This document shows, piece by piece, positions 22,395-35,505 of a stretch of 64,000 nucleotides of DNA (position 1 is its first letter; each line of letters starts with the position of its first letter). Made by a program: the position numbers and the translations under genes. This DNA comes from Misgurnus anguillicaudatus (lineage: Eukaryota > Chordata > Actinopteri > Cypriniformes > Cobitidae), in the NCBI RefSeq assembly GCF_027580225.2, contig NC_073340.2:19042001-19106000 (forward strand), read 5' to 3'. The notes under the pieces are model-generated. The model was not told the origin of the DNA, made no database searches, and saw only the letters and a list, made by a program, of their open reading frames with translations.

Positions 22395-23570
22395 TGACCT
22401 TAAAGGTCAACACCGGACTTAGGCAAAAAACAATGCTCAGCAAGCTTACAGAAAAGCTTTGGTGTTTTATGCATTGGTTAATAGCAATAAAGCTTAGAGC
22501 ATGTATTTCATGAAATATTTATAAGGGTTTGCATCAGATAAAAAACTAACAAAAAACTGTAAGCCAGCCCCTGCAGACATTTTATGAGCAATACTGAAAG
22601 ATGTTTTGGCTGAAATATTCCTAATTGTATTGGTAATGTAAAATGACTTATTATGCTCTTTCTCTAATTTTCCCACTAACAGCCATAATAGCAGGAAAAT
22701 GTGTCTCAATTACGCTCCTTCTGTAATTTTAGCTTGCACCGCGCTGCAGCCTTTATCATTTGATATAGTCAACAGTCAGTAAAGCTCTGACATTTCTTTC
22801 TGAAGGTAATAAGGACAACGATTTGTGTGGCAAAAAATAAGCTTGAACTTGACAGGCAAATCCGCAGTAATTAATGATTATAATTTCTTTTCCCCTTGCG
22901 GCAGCCAGCTGATAATCCAACAATAATAAAACAAAGTGTCAGCAGTCTATCAGGACAAACCGAAGTGTGACCTGGGTGGCAGAAGGCCGTCTCTGCATTG
23001 CGCTCTTATGTTTAAAGCATTACTTTTCTTGACAAATGAAGTATATGAATATTTATTCATTTCTGCGGTAGTTCTATGTTGTACTTTCATGTATTGTGCG
23101 AAGTTAATCCCATCCGAAAAATATTTTCCTACTTTTTTTGCCTAACTCAACCGAGAAATATGGAATGATTTTGCAGGAAATTGTTAAAAGGAATTGCAAA
23201 GTGCTTATTGTACAAAAATTACATACGTGTTATTTTACATTGTATTTTAATCCCTATTGCAATTTAAATATAGAAGTCAGGAGTTAAGAAGATGAGTCGT
23301 AACTTGTACATCATGGCATATACAATTGCAAATGGACTTAGCTTTTCCATTTGAAATATGGCACACATTTTACGTTTATGTTAAAGAATTGTCACACTAT
23401 TTACATGCACAGATAAAAAAATGCAACTGAAAAAAATTATTTGTAATTCTTTTTAAATATGTCTGCAAAATCATTTCATAGAGAAATCTGATCATATTCA
23501 CATAGGAATAAAATATACATTTATATCGTGCAACTGTTGAAGTGATTATCAAATATGCGTGGAAGCATGC
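22395..23570. other. ca10 intron with candidate conserved non-coding stretch (22700-23000)
   Basis: 22700-23000 is non-repetitive, with homeodomain-like TAATTAATGATTATAAT and balanced composition. Conservation is a guess from appearance. Confidence 0.25.
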
Positions 23571-23572
23571 TT

Positions 23573-23950
23573 AACTCTTTCCCCGTCAGCGTTTTTTTTA
23601 AGTTGCCACCCAGTTTTAGTTTAATGCCTTACAGAAAAATTATCTTCTTTAAATAAACATAAAATATCAAATGAAAGAACAGTCCATCCGCTTTTCAACA
23701 ACAAAAAAAAACTTTTCATCCTACCTTCATTTGTTCTCTTATCACCTCTCAAATTTTCTGCTAAAAGCGGAGATAATTCAATTTTTGTGAAGAACTTTTG
23801 TAAGAGATCAGATTCAATGCCATCAAAATTTACACGTCACGCTAAATCCACCACAACGCTGTTGTGTCAAGTGAATGCGTTAGTGTTTAAGTTGGGTAAG
23901 ATTGCCATCTAGTGGATAAAAGCGGAAATATCCATTTAAGACAAAAACAA
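23573..23950. mobile_element. Relic of the TTAACTCTTTCCCCG repeat family
   Basis: Begins AACTCTTTCCCCGTCAGCG, the same start as copies at 28670 and 43076, and contains the family's TTTTTTAAGTTGCC segment. The right end is not clear. Confidence 0.5.
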
Positions 23951-24059
23951 CTCAGAGAAAGTTTTCTCTTTATTGACGAAATGACTCAACAATATTTATT
24001 GACATTTATCTGGATATCGCCATAATTGTGCAAAGGTAGAAAAATAAAAAAACGATTAA

Positions 24060-24215
24060 AGACTGTGGTGTTTATTTTCATAAATCATCACGCAGCAACA
24101 GTGGCGCAGTGATACTTGTAATGCGGTCTGAACCGTGGGTTTACCGGGGTATTTTATCACGGCTTAGAAAGCGTTTCAACCAATCAGAATGAACAACCAG
24201 AACGAGCCGTATTAT
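24060..24215. repeat. Probable dispersed repeat
   Basis: A compact G+C-richer block with CAGTGGCGCAGTGATAC and CCAATCAGAATGAAC, a style common in fish repeats. Boundaries not visible. Confidence 0.3.
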
Positions 24216-24473
24216 AATTATTATTTATTACTTATCTATTGCAACCAAAATATTGAAACGAATGCTAAATGCTACCTAGTGTACATTAGTTACAGATTTA
24301 ATCTGTTTTAGGAAACATTATTTGTACTTTCGTATTTTGACCATCCTTGCCTGTTTTCCCATCTGACATTAGAAAATGCCCATAATCGCCAGTGTAGCAT
24401 AGGGGAGAACCGAGGCAAAAGTAACGAACTTCAAGGATGAGTTTTTCAGAATTAAAGTAAATTTGGTTTAAAA

Positions 24474-25335
24474 TAGGGATGCTCCGATCGATCGGCTGCA
24501 GATCGGTATCGCCCGAAAACGGCATTAAATGACTCGATCGGTACTCGCAAAATTTGGTGATCTCAGTAACCGATCTTTCTGCTTATCTTTGTCAAAGGGC
24601 ACTTGAATGCGGCTGCAATTAGAGACCATTTTTATGCGGTGCGTAAGTTTTATAACCCGTTGCTCATGTGTGACGTGCAGATTTGGATTTCTCTCTTTGC
24701 CTTTACAGAGATATGTGTATTTTCTAGGAGGATGCGCTCCGGTCTTAACAGCGTGACGTGTCTTTACGTCCCCATCAAACGGCGTATACAGATAGTTTAT
24801 TATTTGCATGCGTTTTAAAGTTTTGACAGTTTAAATTTTCATTTTCCTGACAGCTGCTCTTGTCCGCACACACAGCAGCCTGTCAGTGCACGTGAAGAAA
24901 GCAATCGCTCTCACATCTTAAAGCTACAGTAACCTAATTCATCTCAATAAAATCCCTCTCTGCTCTTCACTGAACAAACTGATGTAGTTCATACGAATAC
25001 ATGTATATTTAATTCATACACTGAAGATTGTGAAGCCTTTTATTTTCATTATTTTTAACAGGCATAAGCATTTTTAAAGGCATATTAAATTCCTCTTTGC
25101 AGCAGAAATATCTGTTATGCCAATGTATTTGATTCTCTATTAAAACTTTAATATACCTAATTAAGTAATATAACAAAGGCAACATCTGTGGTATTACTTT
25201 ATCTAGAAAAAAAATTAAAACCTACAGTCATCAAAGAGCTTGCATATCAGCTTGAAGAATCGGTATCGGCCGCTCACGAAAACAACAAATCGGTAATCGA
25301 TATCGGCTGCAAAAATCCTGATCGGAGCATCCCTA
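24474..25335. mobile_element. hAT MITE, 862 bp, 8-bp TSD (7/8)
   Basis: GTTTAAAA at 24466-24473 and GTTTAAAT at 25336-25343. Ends TAGGGATGCTCCGATC and inverted TAGGGATGCTCCGATC. Subterminal ATCGGTATCG repeats on both arms. Open frames inside are chance. Confidence 0.85.
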
Positions 25336-25962
25336 GTTTAAATGTCAGAGTTCCTGTCGGGGCGAAAGTAACACTTGTTTACTTTTGCCCTGCTGCTAAT
25401 ACTTTTGCATTATTTTGAGAATTTATATTATGTCAGTTTAATTTAATATTCATAGTATTCATACTGTTCTCAACAAATCAAGTTTGAACTGTTGGGTTGA
25501 TTTTGAACATTTGATGAAACTGAAATTTAAAATGAAAACGTAATTTAATTATTTAAGATAAAATATAAACAACAAAATAAGTTTGCAGTTACATATTAAC
25601 AAGGTCATAGTCATGTATAGGCCTATTTACAAAAAAAACAAGTGTAATACAAAAAACGATCTTGTTTTGTTATGTTACTTTTGTCCCAGACAGAGTCGAT
25701 AGTAATAATGCTCTACCAATGTTCAAAGTGAAATTATACTGAAGTCAAAATTTGTTCAAAATTCCACGTGGTATTAAAAGAGTTATTGACCACAGCAAAA
25801 ATATATTTCTGTCTAAAACATATCTGCTCTCCCCTAATACCATACAAGACCACTGAGGAAACAAAATAAGCAGCTTTGTATTTAGACTAAAACAGGAAAG
25901 TGTTAAGTTTACCTCATAGCCTGGAATCTGATGAGAAGCTAAAATGTAAAATGATATCTTAA

Positions 25963-27016
25963 AGGGGACATTTCACAAGTCTTTTTTAAAGGACAAGTTC
26001 GGGTTTTTTTCACTTAAAGCCCTGATTTCAGATTGTTTGTGATGAAATAGAACGGTTTTGACTGAAATTTGGACATATAATGCTGGCCCGAGAATTTTCA
26101 GGTGTTTGTATTCTTGCAATTGGCAAAGGCGGATTATCGCCATCAACTGGGCTGGAGTGTCTATTATTCAAGCTCTCAACGGAAGAATGTACGGGTGTGA
26201 GGCGTTTGGAAAAATAGGTCCACAAGTTTACAACGAATGCTAAAACAACTGCTGGAAAGCATCTTTTGCAGCAATTTTTGTGTGAGCATATCAGTAGACA
26301 CCCCTGACCACTCGGTGAGTTTCACGTCTTTGTAAACGAAAGTTTAATGCATTTTAGGAAGGATTGTTCCAGTGCACATATACAGCCGTTGTAGAGGTAG
26401 TGGGTGATACAACAGAAACCGAAAATTCTCGGGCCAGCATCACACGTCCAAACTTCAGTCAAAACCGCTCCACTTCATCACAAACAATCTGAAAACAGGG
26501 CCTTAAGTGCAAAATAACAAACTTGTCTTTTAAGAAGTAAAATAAATCTTTAGTTTCCCCAGAGTACATATTTGAAGTTCTAGCTTAAAATACCATATAG
26601 ATAATTTATTATAGCATATTAAAATTGGCACTTTATAGGTGTGAGCAAAAATGTGCTTTGGGTGTCCTTTTAAATGCATTTGAGCTGATGAAATGTAAAC
26701 ACAGATCCCAATAATGGTGGGTTGTTGAAATTGAAACTCGATTGTGCTGTCAATTATTTTCTCTCTCTCTTCATCTCTGCACTAAATGGCTGTGCCGTAG
26801 TTGGTATTAAGGGACGGTATTATTATAATAAGATCACAAGAGGAGCCAAATTTCAATGACCTATTTTTTCACATGCTTGCAGAGAATGGTTTACCGAAAC
26901 TAAGTTACTGGGTTGATCTTTTTCACATTTTCTAGGTTGATAGAAGCACCAGGGACACAATTATAGCATTGAAACATGGAAAAAGTCATGATATTTTTTT
27001 TCATGATATGATTTAA
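25963..27016. mobile_element. TTAA-type MITE family A, copy 1, split by an insert
   Basis: Starts after TTAA (25959-25962) with AGGGGACATTTCACAAG. After an inserted palindrome it continues with the block also found at 36277 and 55430 (for example AATACCATATAGATAATTTA and GGTTGATAGAAGCACC). The right end is degraded. Confidence 0.7.
25990..26529. mobile_element. Palindromic TTAA-flanked MITE nested in copy 1
   Basis: TTAA at 25986-25989 and 26530-26533. Ends AGGACAAGTTCGGG / AAGACAAGTTTGTT; arms of about 110 bp share CCCGAGAATTTTC/GAAAATTCTCGGG and ATTGTTTGTGATGAA/TTCATCACAAACAAT. Confidence 0.8.
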
Positions 27017-27790
27017 AAGTCATGGATCTGTATGGGCAGAAGTGATTTTTGAATGTATATATTTTCTAAATTTGACTAATGCCAATGTTTTGGATATCAC
27101 TATAGATATCCTTATGTATTCATACTAAAAGCAAACAGAGACATTAAGACCATAATCATCCTATCTTGGTTAAACATAAAGCAACATAGAGCAGTACTAA
27201 AGATTTGTCTAAAGTATAGACCTGACTCCACAGTTCTTAAACTTTGAAGAAATCCAGCTTTTTATAATGGTGACATAGGGGTCTGGAACCAAACGCATTT
27301 AAAATCAGTGTTTTAAGTTGTAATGCGTTTGAGAGACCATGTTCTGTACACGCTTGCGAAGCTCTGCAAATGGCTGCGAATGTAAATTAAATCAAATGGG
27401 CTGAGACTGTGGCTGTCCTTGAAATGAGAACAGAGAGAAAGAATATTAAAACTTAAAACGACAAACACATTCGCAATATCTCCCAACCGCTGGCTGTTTT
27501 GCATTTAAAAGCAACCAAGCTTTTAAGCTTTATTTGGATGTCTGTCTCTGTAACATTCAACACATCTTCACCTCTTTCTTCTGAAGATTACGTTTGACTG
27601 ATGCTCATGGCACCCACGGGAAAGTTGCCTCGCTGTAGATGCACTGCAACACCTTTCACTTAATGCATTCTTCATTCACCCTGATCCATGAGGGCAGACT
27701 CATTCACAAACTGAAAATGAAACACCACTGATGAAATGAATGCTAAAATATGCAGGCTGTTTCTTAGAAACTTCTCTTAAAAGCTGCATT
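27017..27790. other. ca10 intron, nothing certain
   Basis: 27530-27720 is of balanced composition and free of repeat signatures; it could be conserved non-coding DNA. Confidence 0.25.
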
Positions 27791-27904
27791 ACTGTATGAA
27801 ACTTTGGACTCACTGTCGCCACCTGTGGTTGAAAAATTGCTAGTTGCTGTGAGTACAATAAAGAATGACCATTGTAAAATATTCCATTTAAATAGAGATT
27901 TTAA

Positions 27905-28258
27905 AGATGCAATGGGTAACTTTAGGTAGGATCTCTTGACAGAAATGCAATATAATATACATAACTATATTATCAGTGGTGTATAAGACCTTGCATAATG
28001 AATTGTATTGTTTTGTTATCTTAGAATGAGCTGCTTTTATCTCCATACATCGGGGGTCCTCTTACATGGAAGTCGCCGCCATGTTTCTACAGTGGACAAA
28101 CCATTCCACAGATGCATTTCGTCCCTACGTTGTCTTAGATGATGATATGTTTGTCCTTTGGCGGCTACCATATGCATTTTGAAATTGAGGGGTGAGCTGC
28201 TGGTTGAAATTCAGAATCTCAGTACTAGATGCCGCTAAAATTGACACAAACAACACAT
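27905..28258. mobile_element. TTAA-flanked MITE family C, copy 1
   Basis: TTAA at 27901-27904 and 28259-28262. The left part AGATGCAATGGGTAACTT, then GGATCTCTTGACAGAAATGC, matches the element at 63925-64000. It lies inside tandem unit A1 and is absent from A2 and A3. Confidence 0.7.
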
Positions 28259-28405
28259 TTAAATATATATTATTTAAATAATCTATAAAATAAATAGAAA
28301 GGGTGATGCACAAATACAGGGAAGATTTACAGCAATGATATGCAATAATTAGTGATATTGGTAAACAACTTTTTTCAGGAAAAATCTGTCATTGACTACT
28401 TTATT

Positions 28406-28600
28406 CACTGAAAAAAATGATTCATTGAATTTAATCAATTTTTTAAGGTAAGTGGTTGCAATCAATTTATTTAAGCTACATTTAAACAAAAGTTTTATAT
28501 TCTATTTTACGGTACTAATGTTTTTTGTTTAAATGTAGCTTAAATAAATTGATTGCAACCACTTACCTTAAAAAATTTGATTAAATTTAATGAATCAGTG
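28406..28600. mobile_element. Near-perfect palindromic MITE, 195 bp
   Basis: Arms of about 85 bp (CACTGAAAAAAATGATTCAT left; inverted CACTGATTCATTAAATTTAA right) around a loop of about 30 bp. The arms share AAGGTAAGTGGTTGCAATCA. Units A2 and A3 show the empty site TTATTGAATG, so the duplicated bases are TT. Confidence 0.8.
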
Positions 28601-29536
28601 TTGAATGATAAACACTATGCGCCCAATATCTCTGCTGTGATGTATTATGCATTCTTATAAACTTGTTTAACTCCTTCCCCGCCATTGACAAGTTATCTCG
28701 AGTTATCTTGTCAATTAAGAGAAAACATTTGCATGAAAAAAAAACGTGTCCCTGGTGAGTTTTTATGTTAAACTGTAATACCGTGATTATCCATTAGATG
28801 GCGATTACCAAATTTATAAAAAAAACTGAAGCAAAAACTATTTACTACCTTTAAACTCTGTGTATGTTTTGATAATCGTTCTGAATCTGATCTTAAACAA
28901 ATTACTTCACAAAAAATGCAATTATTAAGGCTTTTTTGCAAAAAAAAAAGATTTTAATGTTTTTTTCCAGTTTTGTTTGTTTATTGTTTATTGATAATCG
29001 CCAAAAATGCTGGCGGGCAACTTTACAAAAAAAGGCTGGCGGGGAATGAGTTAAAAGCGACATTATAAAACTTTGAACTCGTTGTCAACACCTGTGGTTA
29101 AATTGCAATTGCAAGTTGCTGTTACTGCAATAATGAATGACCATCGTAAACTATTCTATTTAAATATATATATATTAAATATTTAAATAATCTATTATAA
29201 ATAAATAAATAAAATGGGGATGCATAAATACATACAAATACAGGGAGAATTGACCTCAGTGATATGCAATAATTAGTAATATTGATAAACAACTTTGAAT
29301 TTTATCTGGAAGAATCTATCATTGACCACATTATTGAATGGTAAACACTATGCGCCAAATATGCATTCTTATAAACTTCTTTAACCCCTTCGTCGTCATT
29401 GACGAGTTATCTCGTCATTGACGAGTTATCTCGTCAATTAAGAAAAACATATTCATTAAAAATGTCCCTGATGAGTTTTTGAAAAATGATTTTTTGAAAA
29501 TAATAAAAAATATTTACTAATTTTAAACTCTGTATA

Positions 29537-29767
29537 CACTCTAAAAATGGCTAGGTTATTTTTTACCCATAATTGGTACATTTTGGACAGAACACGTGCT
29601 GGGTTAAAAATGGACCCTATGCTGGGTTATTTTAACCCAACTGCTGGGTTATTATACCCCATGGTCGCATAACAACAACCCAACATTGGGTCATTTTTAA
29701 CCCAAGCATGTGTTCTGTCCAATATTTACCCATTATGGGTCAAAAATAACCCAGCCATTTTAGAGTG
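29537..29767. mobile_element. TA-flanked palindromic MITE with AACCCA motifs, 231 bp
   Basis: TA at 29535-29536 and 29768-29769; ends CACTCTAAAAATGGCT and inverted CACTCTAAAATGGCT. Internal TGGGTTA/TAACCCA blocks fold on each other. Unit B1 (CTGTGTATGTTTTG) is the empty site, confirming TA duplication as in Tc1/mariner. Confidence 0.85.
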
Positions 29768-30360
29768 TATGTTTTGATAATTGTTCTAAATCGGATCTCT
29801 AACAAAAATCATTCACAAAAATGCAATTATTTCAGCGTTTTGCTAAAAAATATTTTAATGTTTTATCCCGTTTTGTTTGTTTATTGTTTGTTTCAAAGCA
29901 GAGGGTCTAGTCTTTCATTTGATATATTTGTATGTTTATATATTTTTAGACGAAAATATTCCTGGAAGGCAATTTGTGAAACTTTTGTGAATATCGGCAA
30001 AAATGCTGACGGGCAACTTAAAAAAAAAGGGTTGGCAGGGATAGAGTTAAAAGCGAAATTATGAAACTTTGGACTCGCTGTCGCCACCTGTGGTTAAGTT
30101 GTAATTGCAAGTTGCTGTTACTGCAATAATGAAGGACGATTGTAGACTATTCTATTTAAATGCATATATTAAATATATTTAAAAAATCTATATTATAAAA
30201 AAGGGGGATGCACAAATGCACACAAAAAGGAGAATTTACCTCAATGATTTGCAATAATTAGTGATATTGATAAACAACTTTGTATTTTATCTGGAATAAT
30301 CTATCATTGACCACATTATTGAATGGTAAACACTATCCGCCGAATATCCCTGCTGTGATG

Positions 30361-32214
30361 TATGCCTCTGCAACACAGCTGGATGGTTTCATCGATAGAT
30401 ACTGATAGTAAGAAAAAAAACGATGCTGTCTCAACAAGATCCATATCTGCCTCTGCAGTAGTTTAGTACACATAAATAAATTTAAACCTAAAATTTAATG
30501 CCAAATCAGACCCGAATTAAACCAATTTTTAAAATGCATTATCATTTGTAAGTATCAAAGTCCTTCTGTAGTGCAGCTTTAAAAACCTGCAGAGGTTTCA
30601 CTCAGCTCTTTAATACACTTTAGTTTATCTTGAAAGCATGGACAAACAACTAAAAATCTGTCCATGGTGATTTGATATTTGTAAATTTTATGTTGCCCAT
30701 TCCATTTTGCATGCTTCAGTACTGCTCAATAAAGTCAATAATCATGCTGGTTGAGTTAATGTGTTCGATATTCAGTCTGAGCCATGTTCTGTGGATAATA
30801 TTGCCTGATACTGTATTTTAAGTAGTTTGTGTATCAAAATGCACTAAAAAATATCCATCCATCTACCTATCGATCCATTTATAGCAGCTTTTTAGACTCC
30901 TATGAAATTATTGCATCATTATGAGATATATATGTGATCATTTAATGTTCAAAGCTGTTGAGATAGAATATGATATTGATTTGCATCTGAAAATAATTTC
31001 AATGCATTTATTTTCCCAGACTTTTAGAAAAAGTTCACAAATGAATAATCAGGACGATCTAATACGTAAACATTAAACGGATGACACTACATCCAATGAT
31101 TTGTTGAATTGTCTACGAGCCTACACACTTTAGTTTTGCAACTCCTCCCTCACCCTTTCATTAATTTCCAATTATCAATGGTAGGAAAATAACACATTAC
31201 TGTCACTGTTCACTTCTCAGCTGCCCGAGTAAATTTGGCCATTAAAATCCCATTTTCACAAGCGCTAAATATAGCAAAGTGCTGCGCCAAAAAGTACGAC
31301 AAAACCCATAAAACTTTCACAGGAACAAATTTCTTCTTGGTTTATGTTACACTGCTAGACTAAAAAATCACCACATCGCTAAAATCAAAAGCCCCTCTCT
31401 TTAATTAAATTGTGTAACACTTAGGTAAGAGCCATTTGGCCCTTTCCCCTGAAGTTATGCCTTGTGTTCCCATCCTCTCGCCCAGCAAGTTAAACAGTCT
31501 ACATACTCCGTCTTGCGGTAGCTTAACTCAAACATAATCAAATCAGATGGCTCTTTGTACTCCCGGGCTTTCAGTTTATTTGCTTTATGAGCGCACGCTC
31601 TGATTCATCTCCTATTGGATGGCGGTTCCAGGCGACTGCTTTTCATTTGTCCAGTTAGCGCCGTCCACCTTTCTTTCTGCTATCGACTTGCTGTCTTCAT
31701 ATTTCGCCCATCGTAGGCCTAAGCCAGCTATCACACAATAAAGAGCTTGTCAGGGAGCCCACCAGAGGCACAGGCTGTCTCCTATCATAGCAGAGACACC
31801 TCTCCTCAGTCTAACAGATCTGTCTGGGTATGTGCGCGCATTCTGCTGAACATTTCCTGCTGCTGTTCAACACCTTCCCTCTGTCGACAAATAACACAGA
31901 ACCAATGGATCTAGTAAGATAAGCATCTTAGCTGTATCTCTTTGAGAAGATAGATGAATGCATAAACCTTTAAGGACATTTACAATGTCTTTATTTGTAA
32001 AAACAATAATGTTTTAGAGTTTGGGTAAGGGATTTAGGAAATACAGGTGTTTGTACATGTTAATCCATATGGTGTGGGGACCAAATGTCATGGCAGTAAT
32101 TTTTTGACCTTGTGGGGTCATTTTTGGTCCACACACACACTTTCCACACATTTCCATTTTTATGGTAACATCCCACAGACGTAATGACTTTTATACTGTA
32201 CAAGCTGTATATTC
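30361..32214. other. ca10 intron with candidate conserved stretch (31400-31830)
   Basis: 31400-31830 has higher G+C, no repeat ends and no coding frame. Candidate conserved non-coding element by appearance only. 30846-30890 has short CATC-type repeats. Confidence 0.25.
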
Positions 32215-32226
32215 TGTCCCCTAGCT

Positions 32227-33720
32227 CAGTGGCTCTCAACCTTTTTTACTTCAAGTTCCCCAGAAAAATACTTAAAGGGGCAATGAACCTGTCGATTTTA
32301 TTGTTTTATACTGTTGTCTGATGTCTACTTATGATGTTCGCATGGTTTTTACATTCAAAAACATCAAAAGCAATAAGTCTAATAAAGCTATTTTGTAACA
32401 TGGATTAGTGGCTCTCTGGAGTTTGAAGGGGCGGGCCGCATTGAAGACCTGGACGTAAACACCCACTGCTATGATTGGACAGCTTCATTCCCCGTCATTA
32501 CATGTGGGGAAATGTTTTAAAAACATTAATGTGTAAAAATAGCAGCCGTACACATATATGTTTGAGCCACAAACGATTCTGGGTGCTAAAGATGATACAC
32601 ATAAATGACAATACGTATAGTAAAGTATAAACAAAACTTCAAACTCAACGTGACTAAATTACCATATACAACACTGTAAGCGGGCATCAGAATCTAAATT
32701 GCGGCTGATAAGTCTTTCCTTATCACTAACTTTGTATATTTCTATCGTTATATTACAGTCGTATTGTTAAGTGTTGCACTTTTATTAATCGTTTAATGTT
32801 CTTAGTAAATTAAAACAGTTAGACGCGTGTTTTGACACTGATGTTACAACAGGACATATTAAGCGATCTCTTCTAACAAGGCAATAGTGGAACCTAGTAG
32901 CTTTAATAAAGTAAAATGTTTTACTTACTGTGTATGCTGCTGTGTCATTTTTGTCAGATCCAATATTAGTGGTGCTTTACAGTCTCTCTGCAAATCCAGC
33001 ATCGACTTGGCTTCTTTACAAATGAATCCGTGGTACACAAAGTAAACAAACACTTCCCACGCGAGCTGGAACTTCTTTAAAAACAAACTTTAACCACGCA
33101 TTCCTAATGTTATTGTTCGATCCTCCGAGTTAAGGTTATCCAGCGTTTGTGTTCTTCCCAGATGGTTCTTCTACAACACTCCGTTTCCATGGGTACTCAT
33201 AACAGATCATCATGTCAAAATAAAAGTCTCTCAGGAAAAATGTATTTAAAACTCATTTTGGTTACATTTGGCAATCTTTAGAGACATGTTTACTGATTGT
33301 TAAGACACCGCATGGTTTGCTTTGCCCCTGGCCCACATGTATGTCACGCAAAGCTGTGGGCGGGGCTACAAAAGTGGTCGTTGTATGGAGGAGGTGTTTA
33401 AATACTCTACTCTGACGTCATATTTCAGCACATTCCTGAATCGACTGTTTTAATGGCTTGGTGCCAAAAACTGTTAGATTTCAGTAAAGAGGATGTTTTC
33501 AGTTCTCAAGCTTGCAGGATGTTCATTTTTAGTATGATGACCTCTTTTATAACAAATTATCAAGTTAAAATTTTTTTATTCACTGCCCCTTTAAAGCCAC
33601 CCCCCCCACACTGCCAAATTCTACCAAAAAAATATAAAAATAGCTAGACAATAAGAAATGTGATACTTTTGAGTCACCTTGAGGCCCCCTTGGAAATTTG
33701 TCGGGGTCACGGTTGAGAAA
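32227..33720. mobile_element. hAT-like MITE with CAGTGGCTCTCAACC end, split by insert
   Basis: The left end CAGTGGCTCTCAACCTTTTT and, after the insert, GTCACGGTTGAGAAAACCC are inverted. The insert occupies 32276-33590. Exact right end and duplication unresolved. Confidence 0.55.
32276..33590. mobile_element. TTAA-flanked element, 1315 bp
   Basis: TTAA at 32272-32275 and 33591-33594; ends AGGGGCAATGAAC and inverted AGGGGCAGTGAAT. No transposase. Nested in the hAT-like MITE. Confidence 0.8.
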
Positions 33721-35501
33721 ACCCAATCCCTTAAATCTAACCCTCACCAAAAACTTTTTGCTATTTTAGATTAAAATCATTTTGTTTGATTTATAAGCTT
33801 GTGCTATAGCACCCATGTAAAACTATACGACTCAACACATATGGTTGCTCATCTACACAGGTGCTATATTGGTGCTGTATTGCACTTAAAGTGGTTCCCC
33901 AATGATTACGCACCAGTGAACCACTATTTAGCACCAATTTGTTGAGTACTTCTTATATTGCTCTCAAAAATATATCTGCACTCGGACCTTGATTTATCTA
34001 GGAGGTTAATTTCTTAAATATTGCTGGTTAGAAAGTTTGTGGAAAACATTAGCTTCATAAAAATATGCAATCAAATTAACATTTGCATTGTAAGCGCATT
34101 TCTCCACATTTGATTAACTTTATACACGATCTGTAATGACTGCTTTTGAATATTTCATAATCAGGCATTTAATTTTTCCTTAACAAAAACACAGCCGACT
34201 CTGTGGGGATTGGTAAAGAACTTTGATTTTTGACTAAAACTTGTTAACACTATGCAGTATTTGGATAAGAAAACTAATCATACATTGAATGCATTTTTAA
34301 TCGTTTTTTTTTTACAAGAAATGTTCTCAGCTCAAAGTAATCAAGGAGTTTCCACGCTTCTGTCTACACACTAGTAGTGCTCATGGACAGACCTTCCCAC
34401 CCATCTAAACCTCCTGCAATTTAAAACTCTTTCATAGAGACTCAGACGGTTCACAGAAGAAAGATTACCTCTGCCTCACAATGAATTCAAATTTAAATTT
34501 GACAGACATGTTCAAACAAAGGCAGAAGCACCTGTTTACCTGTGATTGTGATTCGCAGCCATACAGTATGTAATGACTAAAACTTCGGCTGTTATCCAAA
34601 CTGACTCTCAGCTCGGCAAAAGACCAACTCATTCGAACCAACGCGTTGGCTTTCCGTATTTGTTTTGGATGAAAGCAGGATTTTTGGTAATTACCAACCA
34701 AATTATTATCAATGAGTAATTATTTCTAATTGAGCTTTTCATATTCCATAAATTTCACAAGCATGGATTTAATATCACCACGGCTGCATAGCTGAAAATG
34801 AATCAACATAAATTAACTCGACTTTTGTGGAAAAAGAGCCAAGAGAGTCATTGTTGAAGCTGTATTGAAGCTGACACTTTCTGTAAAGGGTTCTGATGTT
34901 AAGCAAATCACATTTCGGTTTGGCAGACGCATTTATCCAACAGTGTACTTAGTTGTTACATTTTATTAGTGCATGTATGCCTTTAACCCTTCAAACGGCA
35001 GCTATTTCTTTGACTCAAATTCTAACACAATGCTTTATCATCAAGTGCAAGGTACTTAAAAAAAAAATGGTTTTCAATACATTACAGTGATAATGGTAAA
35101 TTGGTCATTACTGTGTTTGTAAATAGAGTTTAAATAGGCAAACATTTAAAAAACAGAAGTAAATTAACCTTTTTTATTAAGAAATAAATAATAATAATAT
35201 TAAGAACAAAGGAATCTAACACTTTAGACTTTAGAAATATTCTGTAGTACAAAATACATTTTTCATTTAGGAGGCTTTTTTCTGAACTCTCTGGGCGTTT
35301 TCAATCCATTCAACTCAAATATGTTGCTCTCTAACCTAACCCTCTCCATCACTGTTCAAATCCCCTTCTGCTCTCTGTAATTACTGAAATAACCCATATA
35401 TTGTCAAAAAGTGCAATTTGTCTTCATTTAGGAGTGCAAATTGTTGAAGAGTTATGGTAAAAGGAATACAGCGTCGGCAACAACATATCGGTTTAATAGG
35501 G
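33721..35501. other. ca10 intron with candidate conserved stretch (34440-34820)
   Basis: 34440-34820 is non-repetitive, with TAATTA/ATTATT homeodomain-like sites (GGTAATTACC near 34687). No gene. Conservation is inferred from appearance only. Confidence 0.25.
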
Positions 35502-35505
35502 TTAA

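Larger units (their letters stand above)
27797..30360 (+). repeat. Tandem segmental array of about 1 kb units (A-B-A-B-A)
   Basis: Unit A starts near 27797, 29063 and 30058 with (T)GAAACTTTGGACTCGCTGTC-like sequence and runs to ACACTATGCGCC. Unit B starts near 28671 and 29390 with CCGCCATTGACAAG-like sequence and is the TTAACTCTTTCCCCGCC repeat with inverted end GGCGGGGAATGAGTTAA. Spacing between A starts is about 1269 and 996 bp; later MITE insertions explain part of the difference. Confidence 0.75.

Noticed and set aside
29537..29767. Regular AACCC/GGGTT blocks looking like a CRISPR array
   Set aside because: They are inverted motifs inside a TA-flanked MITE in a vertebrate genome, without spacers.
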